DNA of 64,000 nt from NCBI RefSeq assembly GCF_003991405.1, contig NZ_RPEN01000156.1, positions 62,001 to 126,000 of the forward strand, given 5' to 3'. The notes beneath the pieces are model-generated. The model was not told the DNA's origin. It was given only the letters and a program-made list of their open reading frames with translations, and searched no databases. Positions 26,038 through 33,902 of the stretch are shown piece after piece. Both the position numbers and the translations under genes were made by a program. Origin of the DNA: Pseudorhodobacter sp. E13 (GTDB lineage: Bacteria > Pseudomonadota > Alphaproteobacteria > Rhodobacterales > Rhodobacteraceae). How positions within the stretch are numbered: position 1 is the stretch's first letter; every line of letters starts with the position of its first letter.

Positions 26038-26252
26038 GGAGGGGGTTCCTTTGCGGTATTGACCGGTTCAGAATTGGCGGCAATCGGGGCGCAAATGTGG
26101 CGGCATTTGGGGCCGCATCTGTCGATTGCCAAAACTTTATCGAAAAGCGCAGGCCAACGGGCGGGGCAGGGGGGCTGTCTGCCCCCCAAACGCTTTTGCC
26201 TGTCGGCAAAAGCGACCCCCCGAGGATACTTATGCCGAAAAGAAAGCGGGGT
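25911..26252. other. Intergenic region between mipZ and arsR (342 bases)
   Basis: The left half may encode a small basic protein on the minus strand (25879-26037). The right half, 26169-26250, is a copy of the dispersed intergenic repeat with two hairpins. Between them (26040-26165) I see nothing recognisable. Confidence 0.5.
26169..26250 (+). repeat. Dispersed intergenic repeat, copy at 26.2 kb, with two hairpins
   Basis: Hairpin one is GGGGGGC-TGTCT-GCCCCCC (26169-26187), identical to the hairpin of the 52.7 kb copy. Hairpin two, CGCTTTTGCC-TGTC-GGCAAAAGCG (26191-26214), a perfect 10-bp stem, is extra. The core CGAGGATACTTATGCCGAAAAGAAAG follows at 26221-26246. The copy ends 2 bases before the stop of the convergent arsR gene. 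Confidence 0.75.
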
Positions 26253-26585
26253 TCAGGACTCTGTATCGGGCAGTTCGAGGGCAAGGAAGCGTTCGAAGGC
26301 GTCGAGGTTGACGGGTTCGAATTGACCGAAGCCTTGCATCCAGACCGAGGCTGCGCGCAGGGCATCGGGTTCCAGTTTGCACCATTTTACCCGTCCGCGT
26401 TTTTCCTGACTGATCAACCCGGCATCGGCCAGCACTTGCAGGTGTTTGGAAATCGCGGCGAGGGACATGTTGAAAGGGGCAGCGACATCGGTGACGGCCA
26501 TATCATCTTCGAGCAGCATCGACAGGATCGCGCGGCGTGTCGGGTCTGCCAGAGCTGCGAAAGTGGCGTCAAGCGGGTGGGTCAT
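26253..26585 (-). CDS. ArsR/SmtB family winged-helix regulator
   Basis: The 110-residue protein has the ArsR fold (ATFAALADPTRRAILSMLLEDDMAVTDVAAPFNMSLAAISKHLQVLADAGLISQEKRGRVKWCKL). The only cysteine is in the wing-adjacent KWCKL, so no classical metal-sensing pair is present. This type is commonly encoded next to SRPBCC-domain (AHSA1) genes, but none follows here; the repeat copy abuts the stop. It is divergent from the ATP synthase F0 operon across 228 bases that contain a perfect palindrome, probably its own operator. Confidence 0.9.
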   Translation of the reverse strand: MTHPLDATFAALADPTRRAILSMLLEDDMAVTDVAAPFNMSLAAISKHLQVLADAGLISQEKRGRVKWCKLEPDALRAASVWMQGFGQFEPVNLDAFERFLALELPDTES

Positions 26586-26616
26586 GTTGCTGTTCTGCCT
26601 TGGGCCTGTTCAATCG

Positions 26617-26632
26617 TCAACCAGATGGTTGA
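26617..26632. promoter_or_regulatory. Perfect palindrome upstream of arsR, probable ArsR operator
   Basis: TCAACCA-GA-TGGTTGA is a perfect 7+2+7 inverted repeat located 32-47 bases before the arsR start. ArsR-family dimers bind palindromes of this size, and autorepression is usual. Binding is inferred. Confidence 0.5.
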
Positions 26633-26755
26633 ATAAGCCTTACGGCGCGTTTTGGGCGTTTTGGTGAGAGCATGGCGGCACCCAATTTGCCGCATGATTG
26701 TTTATATCGGTTTAAAACATGTAGTTATGCGAAGTAATTTGGCGTGCAAGCTTGC

Positions 26756-26787
26756 TTGACTCGGGGGGCCTGCCTGCGTAGGTAGGC
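26756..26787 (+). promoter_or_regulatory. Candidate promoter and leader hairpin of the atp F0 operon
   Basis: TTGACT (26756-26761) and TAGGTA (26779-26784), 17 bases apart, resemble a housekeeping promoter. An 8-bp hairpin, GCCTGCCT-GCGT-AGGTAGGC (26768-26787), overlaps the -10 part. The atpI-like start follows at 26814. Both signals are moderate, and the overlap makes at least one of them doubtful. Confidence 0.3.
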
Positions 26788-26813
26788 AGCGACTGTTCAA
26801 GGGGTGTCTGACC

Positions 26814-27167
26814 ATGTCGGAAGAGCCTGATCCGGATCGTTTGCGTGCCTTGGAGGCGCGTTTGGCGCAGGTGAAGGGGAAGCCGCAAAAGGCGAAAACC
26901 GAGAACGGCAAGGCATTTTCGCAAGGCGAGATGGCTTGGAGGATGGTGATCGAGCTGGTGTCCGGCATGTTGCTGGGATTGTCGATCGGGTTCGGGTTGG
27001 ACTTTGTGTTCGATACGCGGCCGCTCTTCCTTGTGATCTTTGCGTTGCTGGGCTTTGCGGCAGGGGTGCGGACCATGATGCGGACCGCGCAGACCATGAA
27101 CGTGAAGCATGACGGAACAACCAGCGGGACCAATGGTCCTGACAAACACGAGGGCAACGATGTCTGA
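26814..27167 (+). CDS. AtpI-like F0 assembly protein
   Basis: The 117-residue protein has a charged, Lys-rich N-terminal third ([21 protein letters not shown]) and two hydrophobic segments, [21 protein letters not shown] and [15 protein letters not shown], the pattern of AtpI/AtpZ proteins that assist c-ring assembly or Mg uptake. It overlaps atpB by 8 bases and begins the F0 operon. The family call rests on pattern and position, because these proteins are poorly conserved. Confidence 0.85.
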   Translation: MSEEPDPDRLRALEARLAQVKGKPQKAKTENGKAFSQGEMAWRMVIELVSGMLLGLSIGFGLDFVFDTRPLFLVIFALLGFAAGVRTMMRTAQTMNVKHDGTTSGTNGPDKHEGNDV

Positions 27168-27909
27168 AGGCGCAAGCACAGGTTTCCAGATCCATCCGAT
27201 GGACCAATTCATCGTGAAGCCGCTGTTCGGTGGTGACCATATCGCGTGGTATACGGTGACCAACGTGACGTTGTGGATGGCCATCGCTGTGGTGGTGATT
27301 GCGGCGCTGTTGATGCTGGGCACCCGTCGTCGGGCGATCGTGCCGTCGCGCAGCCAGTCGGTTGCCGAACTGCTTTACGGTTTCATTCACAACATGGTGG
27401 AAGAAGTGACCGGGCATGATGGGGTGAAATACTTCCCCTATGTCATGACGCTGTTCCTGTTCATCCTGTTTTCGAACCTGCTGGGCCTGTTGCCCATGTC
27501 CTTCACCACCACCAGCCATGTGGCTGTGACGATGACGTTGGCGATGCTGGTGTTTGTCGGTGTGACGGTTCTGGGCTTTGTCAAGAATGGCATCGGCTTT
27601 CTCAGCATGTTCTGGGTCAGCTCTGCACCGCTGGTCATTCGCCCGATCCTTGCGGTGATCGAGGTGATTTCTTACTTCGTGCGCCCTGTGTCCCATTCCA
27701 TTCGTTTGGCGGGGAACCTGATGGCAGGCCACGCGGTGATCAAGGTTATTGCAGGCTTTGCGACACTGGCTGTTGCGTCGCCTGTCATTGTCGGCGCGGT
27801 AACGGCGATTTATGCGCTGGAACTGCTGGTGGCTTGCGTGCAGGCCTACGTCTTTACCATCCTGACCTGTGTGTATCTGCGGGACGCTGTCGGCGGCGCG
27901 CATCACTAA
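27160..27909 (+). CDS. atpB: ATP synthase F0 subunit a
   Basis: The 249-residue subunit a provides the proton half-channels. ATG 27160, preceded by GAGGGCAA, gives [22 protein letters not shown]. The essential Arg lies in [20 protein letters not shown] about residues 181-200, and the C-terminal helix [20 protein letters not shown] is typical. Five to six transmembrane helices are visible. The upstream extension to 27109 belongs to atpI sequence. Confidence 0.96.
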   Translation: MSEGASTGFQIHPMDQFIVKPLFGGDHIAWYTVTNVTLWMAIAVVVIAALLMLGTRRRAIVPSRSQSVAELLYGFIHNMVEEVTGHDGVKYFPYVMTLFLFILFSNLLGLLPMSFTTTSHVAVTMTLAMLVFVGVTVLGFVKNGIGFLSMFWVSSAPLVIRPILAVIEVISYFVRPVSHSIRLAGNLMAGHAVIKVIAGFATLAVASPVIVGAVTAIYALELLVACVQAYVFTILTCVYLRDAVGGAHH

Positions 27910-27958
27910 GGTCATCAATCCAACCAACCAATCTACAATTCCATAAGGAGCAAAAGCT

Positions 27959-28195
27959 ATGGAAGGCGATATCGCAGAAATGGGTAAATACATCGGTGCA
28001 GGTCTGGCCGCTTTCGGTCTTGGCGGTGCTGGTATCGGTGTGGGCAACATTGCAGGGAACTTCCTTGCAGGCGCGCTGCGCAACCCTTCGGCAGCAGCAA
28101 GCCAGACGGCAAACCTCTTCGTTGGCATCGCATTTGCCGAAGCGCTGGGGATCTTCTCGTTCCTGATCGCTCTGCTGTTGATGTTTGCGGTCTGA
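27959..28195 (+). CDS. atpE: ATP synthase F0 subunit c
   Basis: The 78-residue proteolipid forms two transmembrane helices around the polar loop RNPSA. The N-terminal helix has the Gly-rich [21 protein letters not shown], and the proton-carrying Glu is in [16 protein letters not shown] (about residue 60). No sodium-binding signature is seen. AAGGAG precedes the ATG. Confidence 0.97.
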   Translation: MEGDIAEMGKYIGAGLAAFGLGGAGIGVGNIAGNFLAGALRNPSAAASQTANLFVGIAFAEALGIFSFLIALLLMFAV

Positions 28196-28269
28196 TCCAC
28201 GCTTTCTGACATTTCGGCCGGGCGGGCTATTCCTGTCCGGCCAAGTCTTGAGGATGCTGGAGAAACGAC

Positions 28270-28812
28270 ATGGCGACTGAAGCGCATGACGCTGCCGCAG
28301 GGGCCCACGGTGCTGGTGAAGCCGTTGGCATGCCGCAGCTTGATATTTCGACCTGGCCGAACCAGATTTTCTGGCTTTTGGTCACGCTGGTTGCGATCTA
28401 TCTGATCGTGACCCGTGTTGCTGTGCCCCGGATCGGGGCGGTTCTGGCTGAACGCCGTGGCACGATCACCAATGATCTGGCTGCTGCCGAAGAGCTGAAA
28501 CTGAAAGCAACCGAAGCGGAAGCCGCCTATAACGAAGCGCTGGCAACGGCGCGGGCAGAGGCGGCCAAGATCGTCGCAGCCGCAAAAGCAGAGATTGAGG
28601 CCGATCTGGCCAAAGCCACTGCCAAAGCAGATGCCGACATCGAAGCCAAGGCGGCTGTTTCCGAACAGCGGATCGCGGAAATTCGGGCAGGCGCGCTGGA
28701 AAGCGTGACCGAAGTTGCCAAGGATACGGCCAAGGAATTGGTGTCGGTTCTGGGTGGCAAGGCCGATGCCCGGTCGATCACCGCTGCTGTAACTGCGCGG
28801 ATGAAAGGGTAA
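28270..28812 (+). CDS. ATP synthase F0 subunit b'
   Basis: This 180-residue peripheral-stalk subunit has a single N-terminal membrane helix ([28 protein letters not shown]) and a long Ala/Glu/Lys-rich coiled coil. A separate b' alongside b is characteristic of alphaproteobacteria and cyanobacteria. The extended Ala/His/Gly-rich stretch before the helix (about 25 residues) is typical of b' in this group. atpF begins 4 bases downstream. Confidence 0.93.
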   Translation: MATEAHDAAAGAHGAGEAVGMPQLDISTWPNQIFWLLVTLVAIYLIVTRVAVPRIGAVLAERRGTITNDLAAAEELKLKATEAEAAYNEALATARAEAAKIVAAAKAEIEADLAKATAKADADIEAKAAVSEQRIAEIRAGALESVTEVAKDTAKELVSVLGGKADARSITAAVTARMKG

Positions 28813-28816
28813 CGCC

Positions 28817-29371
28817 ATGAAAAAGCTGATCCTTTTGACAAGCACTGTTGCAACCCCGGCTTTGGCTGCAACGGGCCCGTTCTTTTCGCTGGGCAACACG
28901 AATTTCATCGTGTTGATCGCCTTTATCCTGTTCATCGCCGTGCTGCTGAAATTCGGCGTCCCGGCAAAGGTGACAGGGCTTTTGGATGCGCGTGCGGCAC
29001 AGATCAAGGCTGATCTGGATGAAGCCCGCGCCTTGCGCGAAGAAGCAAAGGCCATTCTGGCCAGCTATGAGCGTAAGAAGAAAGAAGTGCAGGAACAGGC
29101 AACGCGCATCGTGGCCTCGGCCAAGGATGATGCGGTCGCTGCGGCGGAACAGGCCAAGGTAGATCTGGCCAATTCCATCGCGCGTCGTGTTGCTGCGGCT
29201 GAAGAACGGATTGCATCGGCAGAAGCGGATGCAGTGCGGGCTGTGCGCGAGCAGGCGGTTGCGGTTGCGGTTGCAGCGGCAGGCGATGTTCTGGCAAAGC
29301 AGGTCACTGCCGAAGCGGCTTCGGCCTCTATTGATGCGGCGATCAAGCAGGTCGGTGCCAAGATGCACTGA
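28817..29371 (+). CDS. atpF: ATP synthase F0 subunit b
   Basis: The 184-residue subunit b has an N-terminal stretch resembling a signal (MKKLILLTSTVATPALAATGPFF), a membrane helix NTNFIVLIAFILFIAVLLKFGVP, and a long coiled coil with LLDARAAQIKADLDEARALREEAKAILASYERKKKE. It closes the F0 operon; no F1 genes follow, consistent with the split F0/F1 organisation of alphaproteobacteria. A strong terminator follows. Confidence 0.95.
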   Translation: MKKLILLTSTVATPALAATGPFFSLGNTNFIVLIAFILFIAVLLKFGVPAKVTGLLDARAAQIKADLDEARALREEAKAILASYERKKKEVQEQATRIVASAKDDAVAAAEQAKVDLANSIARRVAAAEERIASAEADAVRAVREQAVAVAVAAAGDVLAKQVTAEAASASIDAAIKQVGAKMH

Positions 29372-29394
29372 CGGGCTGAAAGCCCCGATTTGTG

Positions 29395-29424
29395 AAAAAC
29401 CCGGCCTTTGGGCCGGGTTTTTTG
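29395..29424 (+). terminator. Rho-independent terminator of the atp F0 operon
   Basis: AAAACCCGGCC and GGCCGGGTTTT pair around a short TTT-G loop and end in a run of six to seven T, 24 bases after the atpF stop. The symmetric A-tract makes it usable from the convergent gntR side too. Confidence 0.93.
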
Positions 29425-29445
29425 TTACTTGCGCTTCTGGCAGTC

Positions 29446-30213
29446 TTAACGCGACACCTCGTGCTCATAGCGTTGCCGGGCAATGGCTTCGTGTTTTTCG
29501 GCCTTCAACTGGTCGGCAAGTGCCGCCTCAACAAAATTCAGATGGGTGTTGACCGCCGCGCGCGCGCCTTCCGGGTCACGCCGTTGCAGCGCATCATTGA
29601 TCCCGCGGTGTTGATCCAGCAGCATGGCCCGTGTGGTCTTGTTCCGAAACATCATCTGGCGGTTATAGAACACCCCATGTTTCAGCAGATCATACATCGA
29701 CCGCATCATATGCAGCATGATCACATTGTGACTGGCCTCGATGATCGCCATGTGGAAGGCGGCGTCCAGTTCCGCCTCATCGGGCGAGGAGCGTTTGCTA
29801 TGCGCGGCTTCCATCTTGGCAAAGGTGGCGGCGATCACTTTCAAATCGGTATCCGATGCAAGCCGGGCCGCACGCTCGGCGGCCAGCCCTTCCATATCGC
29901 GGCGAAAGGCAAGGTAGTCGAACACCGCTTCCTCATGCTCGGCAAACAGCTTGATCAGCGCATCCGAGAAGGCAGAGCCCAGCACCTCGGCCACGAAGAT
30001 GCCAGAGCCGGGGCGGCTGTCCAGCAGCCCACGGGTGTGCAGTTCGGCGATGGCATCCCGCAGGCTGGGGCGCGATACGCCCATACGCTCGGAAAGTTCC
30101 CGTTCTGACGGCAGGCGTTCACCGGGGCGCAAAATCCCGCGCAAGATCAATTGTTCGATCTGGCGCACCACGGCAGAGGACAGCTTTTCGGCGTGGATGG
30201 GTTCAAATGGCAT
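29446..30213 (-). CDS. GntR family regulator, FadR/FCD subfamily (candidate glycolate-operon regulator)
   Basis: The 255-residue regulator has an N-terminal winged helix (LILRGILRPGERLPSERELSERMGVSRPSLRDAIAELHTRGLL) and an FCD effector domain with the metal/ligand histidines in AAFHMAIIEASHN, DQHRGI and NTHLNFVEAAL. Such proteins sense small organic acids (PdhR, GlcC, LldR). The start ATG 30213 has GGAAGGAG before it. A TTGGT-N11-ACCAA site lies 19-39 bases upstream, and the same site with identical spacing precedes glcD at 51.2 kb, suggesting control of glycolate oxidase. This target is inferred. Confidence 0.88.
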   Translation of the reverse strand: MPFEPIHAEKLSSAVVRQIEQLILRGILRPGERLPSERELSERMGVSRPSLRDAIAELHTRGLLDSRPGSGIFVAEVLGSAFSDALIKLFAEHEEAVFDYLAFRRDMEGLAAERAARLASDTDLKVIAATFAKMEAAHSKRSSPDEAELDAAFHMAIIEASHNVIMLHMMRSMYDLLKHGVFYNRQMMFRNKTTRAMLLDQHRGINDALQRRDPEGARAAVNTHLNFVEAALADQLKAEKHEAIARQRYEHEVSR

Positions 30214-30231
30214 CGGGTGCTCCTTCCGGTA

Positions 30232-30252
30232 TTGGTCAAATTCTATGACCAA
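30232..30252. promoter_or_regulatory. Inverted-repeat operator TTGGTCA-N7-TGACCAA upstream of gntR
   Basis: This perfect 7+7+7 palindrome is 19 bases from the gntR start codon and contains a possible -10 element (TAGAAT on the minus strand). FadR-family dimers bind TGGT...ACCA half-sites. The same TTGGT-N11-ACCA arrangement occurs before glcD. Confidence 0.6.
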
Positions 30253-30314
30253 AAGCCGCGCGCCTCAATGGGGTTCGGGGAATTTGTGGCGCGGATGGCC
30301 CGACCTATCCGCGC

Positions 30315-30343
30315 AAAAGAAAAGGGCGGGAAAACCCGCCCTT
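30315..30343 (-). terminator. Terminator of the OmpA-like lipoprotein gene
   Basis: On the minus strand, AAGGGCGGG-TTTT-CCCGCCCTT is followed by TTCTTTTG. The 9-bp stem starts about 24 bases after the OmpA-like stop codon. Confidence 0.85.
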
Positions 30344-30366
30344 GTCCTGATCGGTCATTGATCGCC

Positions 30367-31017
30367 TTAGTTCGGGCGGATAATGATTTCCACGCGGCGG
30401 TTCTGCGCACGGCCCGCCTCGCTCAGGTTCGAGGCGATGGGCTGGTCTTCGCCCCGGCCAAAGGCGACGATACGGCCGCCGGGCACCCCATTGGCTTGCA
30501 GGACAGACGAAACCGCCCCCGCACGGCGCTGCGACAGGTCTTGGTTATAGGCCGCCGAGCCGGTGTTATCGGTATGGCCGATCACCTGCACCGTGGTGTT
30601 GGGATAATTCAGCAAGCTGCGCGCCACGGCCCGCAGGTCTTGGGTCAGATCGCCGCGCAGGGTGGCGCTGTCGGTCGCGAACAGAATATCCTGCGGCAGG
30701 TTCACGATCAATTCCGACCCGGTGTTGGTGACGCTGACGCGGTCATTGCCGATGGAATTGCGCAATTCAGCGGCTTGCGCATCCAGCGCCGAGCCGATGG
30801 CTCCGCCGACAATGCCGCCAAGCACAGCGCCGACAGCGGTTTTCGCCAGCTTGTCATCGCCATTGCTGGTTGCGCCGATGGCACCCCCGATCAGTGCGCC
30901 GGTGACGGCACCGGTGCGCGCGCGGCGGTTCTCTTCGGTTGTGGGCGCAATCGGGGCCACGCAGCCTGCCAGCGTCATCGCGCCCAGCGTCATCATCAAC
31001 ACGGTTTTTTTCATCAT
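30367..31017 (-). CDS. OmpA family outer-membrane lipoprotein with glycine-zipper region
   Basis: This 216-residue protein has a lipoprotein signal with lipobox LAGC (Cys19). A Gly-rich segment follows (GAVTGALIGGAIGA, AVGAVLGGIVGGAIGSALD), a glycine-zipper likely to be membrane-associated. The C-terminal OmpA domain (ILFATDSATLRGDLTQDL, VIGHTDNTGSAAYNQDLSQRRAGAV, GRGEDQPIASN, NRRVEIIIRP) should bind peptidoglycan through its conserved Asp and Arg. It resembles the YiaD type. It probably links the outer membrane to the wall; its partner is unknown. Confidence 0.9.
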   Translation of the reverse strand: MMKKTVLMMTLGAMTLAGCVAPIAPTTEENRRARTGAVTGALIGGAIGATSNGDDKLAKTAVGAVLGGIVGGAIGSALDAQAAELRNSIGNDRVSVTNTGSELIVNLPQDILFATDSATLRGDLTQDLRAVARSLLNYPNTTVQVIGHTDNTGSAAYNQDLSQRRAGAVSSVLQANGVPGGRIVAFGRGEDQPIASNLSEAGRAQNRRVEIIIRPN

Positions 31018-31127
31018 TGTCTCACAGCCTCATTGCTTGGCCCTTATCGTGGGCGCTGGCCTCTTCATACACGGTAACGCCTAAGTCTGCATCGGGTTCC
31101 CTGCAGGCTTCGGCGGAAAATGGCCAA

Positions 31128-31994
31128 TCAGCGCAAAGCAGCGGCGGTTTCGTGATCGGCCCGCGCCCCTTCCCAAGCCAACAGCGCGCGTTTGACCGGC
31201 AGGCCCCAATGATAGCCCCCCAAAGCCCCCGATTTGCGCAAGGCGCGGTGGCAGGGGATCAGCCAACTGACCGGGTTGCGCCCCACGGCCGTGCCCACCG
31301 CCCGCACCGCGCGGGGGTGGCCGATAGCATTCGCAATTTCGGAATAGGTGGTGACATGGCCCGATGGAATACGCATCAGCGCCTCCCAGACCTTGATCTG
31401 AAACGGGGCGCCGATCATGAAAACCGGCGTCTTTTCCGGCGTTTCGCGGGCACCAAAGGCCGTCAGCACCCATGGCCGCAACATCATCGGGTCTTCCACG
31501 AAGTCGGCGTTGGGCCATCGGGCGATAAGGTCTTCCATCGTGGCCTCGCTCGTGGTTTCGGCGGCAAAGCCGATGCCGCAGATGCCTCTTTCGGTGCCCA
31601 TCACCAAGGCTGGGCCAAAGGGGCTTTCAAACCAGCCCCAGAAAATGCGCAGGCCCGCGCCGCCGAGCGCATAGTCGCCGGGGCTCATGGCTTCCCAGCG
31701 CAGGAACAGATCATGCAGGCGGCCCGTGCCCGATAGGTTGGTGGCCAGCGTCGTATCCAGCACGGTGAAGCGTTCGGCCAGCAAGCGGCGGGCGTGATCC
31801 AGCGTCAGATATTGCTGGTAGCGTTTGGGCGACACCCCGACCCATTGCGAAAACAGACGTTGGAAATGGGCGGCGCTCATGCCCATCTGGGCGGCTAGCG
31901 CGTCCAGTTGTAGCGGTGCTTTCTGGGTGTCGATCGCCTCAATCGCGCGGCGCATGACGTGAAAATGATAGCTGTCGTTCAGATCGCTTGGCAT
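31128..31994 (-). CDS. AraC-type HTH / methylated-DNA-protein-cysteine methyltransferase fusion (Ada-like)
   Basis: This 288-residue protein has an AraC helix-turn-helix at about 25-105 (LDALAAQMGMSAAHFQRLFSQWVGVSPKRYQQYL) and an MGMT domain whose active-site Cys lies in VSWLIPCHRAL, preceded by the DNA-binding helix region IPSGHVTTYSEIANAIGHPRAVRAVGTAVGRNP. The N-terminal zinc domain of E. coli Ada, which senses methylphosphotriesters, is missing, so it can repair O6-methylguanine but probably lacks that switch. ATG 31994 is used; it is divergent from nth, another repair gene, across 119 bases. Confidence 0.92.
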   Translation of the reverse strand: MPSDLNDSYHFHVMRRAIEAIDTQKAPLQLDALAAQMGMSAAHFQRLFSQWVGVSPKRYQQYLTLDHARRLLAERFTVLDTTLATNLSGTGRLHDLFLRWEAMSPGDYALGGAGLRIFWGWFESPFGPALVMGTERGICGIGFAAETTSEATMEDLIARWPNADFVEDPMMLRPWVLTAFGARETPEKTPVFMIGAPFQIKVWEALMRIPSGHVTTYSEIANAIGHPRAVRAVGTAVGRNPVSWLIPCHRALRKSGALGGYHWGLPVKRALLAWEGARADHETAAALR

Positions 31995-32113
31995 AGGCAC
32001 CCCCTTTCGCCATGCCAGCTTAGCGGCGGGCTGCGGTGCGCGCGACCCGTTTCCTGCGCAAATCCCCCGCCGGGCGCTTGCGGCAGGCGGGCATTTTCGG
32101 CATAGGGGGCTGC

Positions 32114-32758
32114 ATGGCAAAGCAACTTGATTATCAAACGCTGACAGAGATTTTCACCCGGTTTCAGGCGATAGAGCCGGAACCGAAGGGGGAGTTGTTT
32201 CACACCAATGCCTATACGCTTTTGGTGGCGGTGGCCCTGTCGGCGCAAGCAACCGATGCCGGGGTAAACAAGGCCACGCGCCCGTTGTTTGCCCGCGTGG
32301 ATACGCCGCAAAAGATGCTGGATCTGGGGCTGGAGGCGCTGACCGAAGCCATCAAGACCATAGGCCTTTTTCGCAACAAGGCCAAGAATGTGATGAAAAT
32401 GGCCGAGATTCTGGTGGCTGACTATGGCGGCGACGTGCCCAGCAGCCGCGCGGCTCTGCAATCCTTGCCCGGTGTCGGGCGTAAGACGGCGAATGTGGTG
32501 CTGAACATGTGGTTCCACATGCCCGCGCAGGCGGTGGATACCCATATCTTTCGCATCGGCAACCGCACGGGCATTTGCCCCGGCCGAGATGTCGACGCGG
32601 TGGAGCGCGCGATAGAGGATCATATTCCCGCGCCGTTTCAGCAGCATGCGCATCACTGGTTAATCCTGCACGGACGGTATATCTGTGTCGCGCGCAAACC
32701 CAAATGCGGCATCTGCCCGATCCGCGATCTCTGCCCTTATGAGGATAAAACGATATGA
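32114..32758 (+). CDS. nth: Endonuclease III
   Basis: Nth is the bifunctional DNA glycosylase/AP lyase for oxidised pyrimidines. The 214-residue protein has the helix-hairpin-helix LPGVGRKTANVVLN (catalytic Lys about 123), the catalytic Asp in AVDTHIFRIGNR, and a 4Fe-4S cluster Cys-x6-Cys-x2-Cys-x5-Cys at the C-terminus. Start ATG 32114 gives MAKQLDYQTL; the in-frame upstream stretch is not conserved. The stop overlaps the kinase gene start by 4 bases. Confidence 0.96.
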   Translation: MAKQLDYQTLTEIFTRFQAIEPEPKGELFHTNAYTLLVAVALSAQATDAGVNKATRPLFARVDTPQKMLDLGLEALTEAIKTIGLFRNKAKNVMKMAEILVADYGGDVPSSRAALQSLPGVGRKTANVVLNMWFHMPAQAVDTHIFRIGNRTGICPGRDVDAVERAIEDHIPAPFQQHAHHWLILHGRYICVARKPKCGICPIRDLCPYEDKTI

Positions 32759-33747
32759 AAAAGTTTCAGGTGGTCGGCATCGGCAATGCGATGGTGGATG
32801 TGTTGGCCCATGCCGATGACGCCTTTCTGGCGGAGAACGGCATCGGCAAAGGCATCATGCAGTTGATTGATATGGACCGTGCGGTGGATCTTTATGCCCG
32901 CATCGGGCCTGCCAAGGAAATCTCGGGCGGGTCGGCGGCCAATACGATTGCCGGGGTCGCGCATCTGGGCGGACGCACCGCCTATGTTGGTAAGGTCAAG
33001 AATGACCAGCTTGGCGCGATTTTCGCCCATGATTTGCGCGCGCAGGGTGCTGTGTATGAAACCCGGCTGGCCCCCAAGGATGAGGCGCAGGAAACCGGGC
33101 GTTGCATCGTGCTGGTCACGCCGGATGGGGAGCGGTCGATGAACACCTATCTGGGCGTGACGGAGTTTCTGACGCCCGAGGATATTGACGAGTCGCAGAT
33201 GGCGCAGGCGGAATGGATCTATCTGGAAGGCTATCGTTTTGACGGGCCGGAAAGCCATCAGGCCTTTGCCAAGGCGATTGCGGCTTGCAATGGGGCGGGC
33301 GGGCGCGTGTCGATCACGCTGTCGGATGCGTTTTGTGTGGAGCGGCACCGCGACGCGTTCCGCAAGATGATCACCGAGGATGTGGACCTGCTGTTCGCGA
33401 ACCGTTCGGAAATCCTGTCGATGTATCAGACCGAGGATTATGACGCAGCCTTGCAAGCCGCGGCCAAGGATGTGGCGATTGTGGCCTGCACCGATGGGGC
33501 CAATGGCGCGCATATTCTGTCGGGTGGGCAGCATTGGCATGTGCCTGCGGTGCCGACCCAGATTGTGGATGCGACCGGGGCAGGGGATTTGTTTGCGGGC
33601 GCCTTCCTGTGGGCAATCACCAATGGGCATGATCTGGAAACAGCGGCCCGGATGGGCAATATCGCGGCCTCTGAGGTGATCAGCCATATCGGCGCGCGGC
33701 CGGAGGCGGATTTGAAGGCCCTGTTCGCCCAGCATGGCGTGATCTGA
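32755..33747 (+). CDS. PfkB/ribokinase family kinase, adenosine-kinase-like
   Basis: This 330-residue sugar/nucleoside kinase has the N-terminal substrate motif GGSAANTIAGVAHLGGRTAYVGKV about 61-84 and the C-terminal ATP/anion-hole signature VDATGAGDLFAGAFLWAI about 270-287, with the catalytic Asp in GAGD. The alphaproteobacterial members with this pattern are usually annotated as adenosine kinases. The exact substrate is not proved by the sequence. Its start overlaps the nth stop (ATGA). Confidence 0.9.
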   Translation: MKKFQVVGIGNAMVDVLAHADDAFLAENGIGKGIMQLIDMDRAVDLYARIGPAKEISGGSAANTIAGVAHLGGRTAYVGKVKNDQLGAIFAHDLRAQGAVYETRLAPKDEAQETGRCIVLVTPDGERSMNTYLGVTEFLTPEDIDESQMAQAEWIYLEGYRFDGPESHQAFAKAIAACNGAGGRVSITLSDAFCVERHRDAFRKMITEDVDLLFANRSEILSMYQTEDYDAALQAAAKDVAIVACTDGANGAHILSGGQHWHVPAVPTQIVDATGAGDLFAGAFLWAITNGHDLETAARMGNIAASEVISHIGARPEADLKALFAQHGVI

Positions 33748-33867
33748 ACGGGCAGGGAGGGGGCGCGGGGATCAAGCCCCGCTGGGGCCCTCTCCCCGCG
33801 CCATTGCCATGTGTTGCGGCGGCGGTGCTGGATTGGGGGCGGCGGCGCCCGTGTCGGGGGCGGGATC

Positions 33868-33894
33868 AGGTATTTTTGCCAAGATGAAGCGGGG
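33868..33894 (+). repeat. Dispersed intergenic repeat, copy at 33.9 kb
   Basis: The core AGGTATTTTTGCCAAGATGAAG followed by CGGGG lies 9 bases from the end of the convergent PAP2 gene. The preceding sequence back to the kinase stop (33748-33860) is G/C-rich with several short inverted repeats but lacks the exact G6-C6 hairpin. Confidence 0.65.
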
Positions 33895-33902
33895 CAAGAG
33901 GG

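Noticed and set aside
26797-29055. A 752-codon minus-strand open frame opposite the atp F0 genes
   Set aside because: It is the shadow of atpI, atpB, atpE and atpF', with Arg/His/Gln-rich sequence and no domain.
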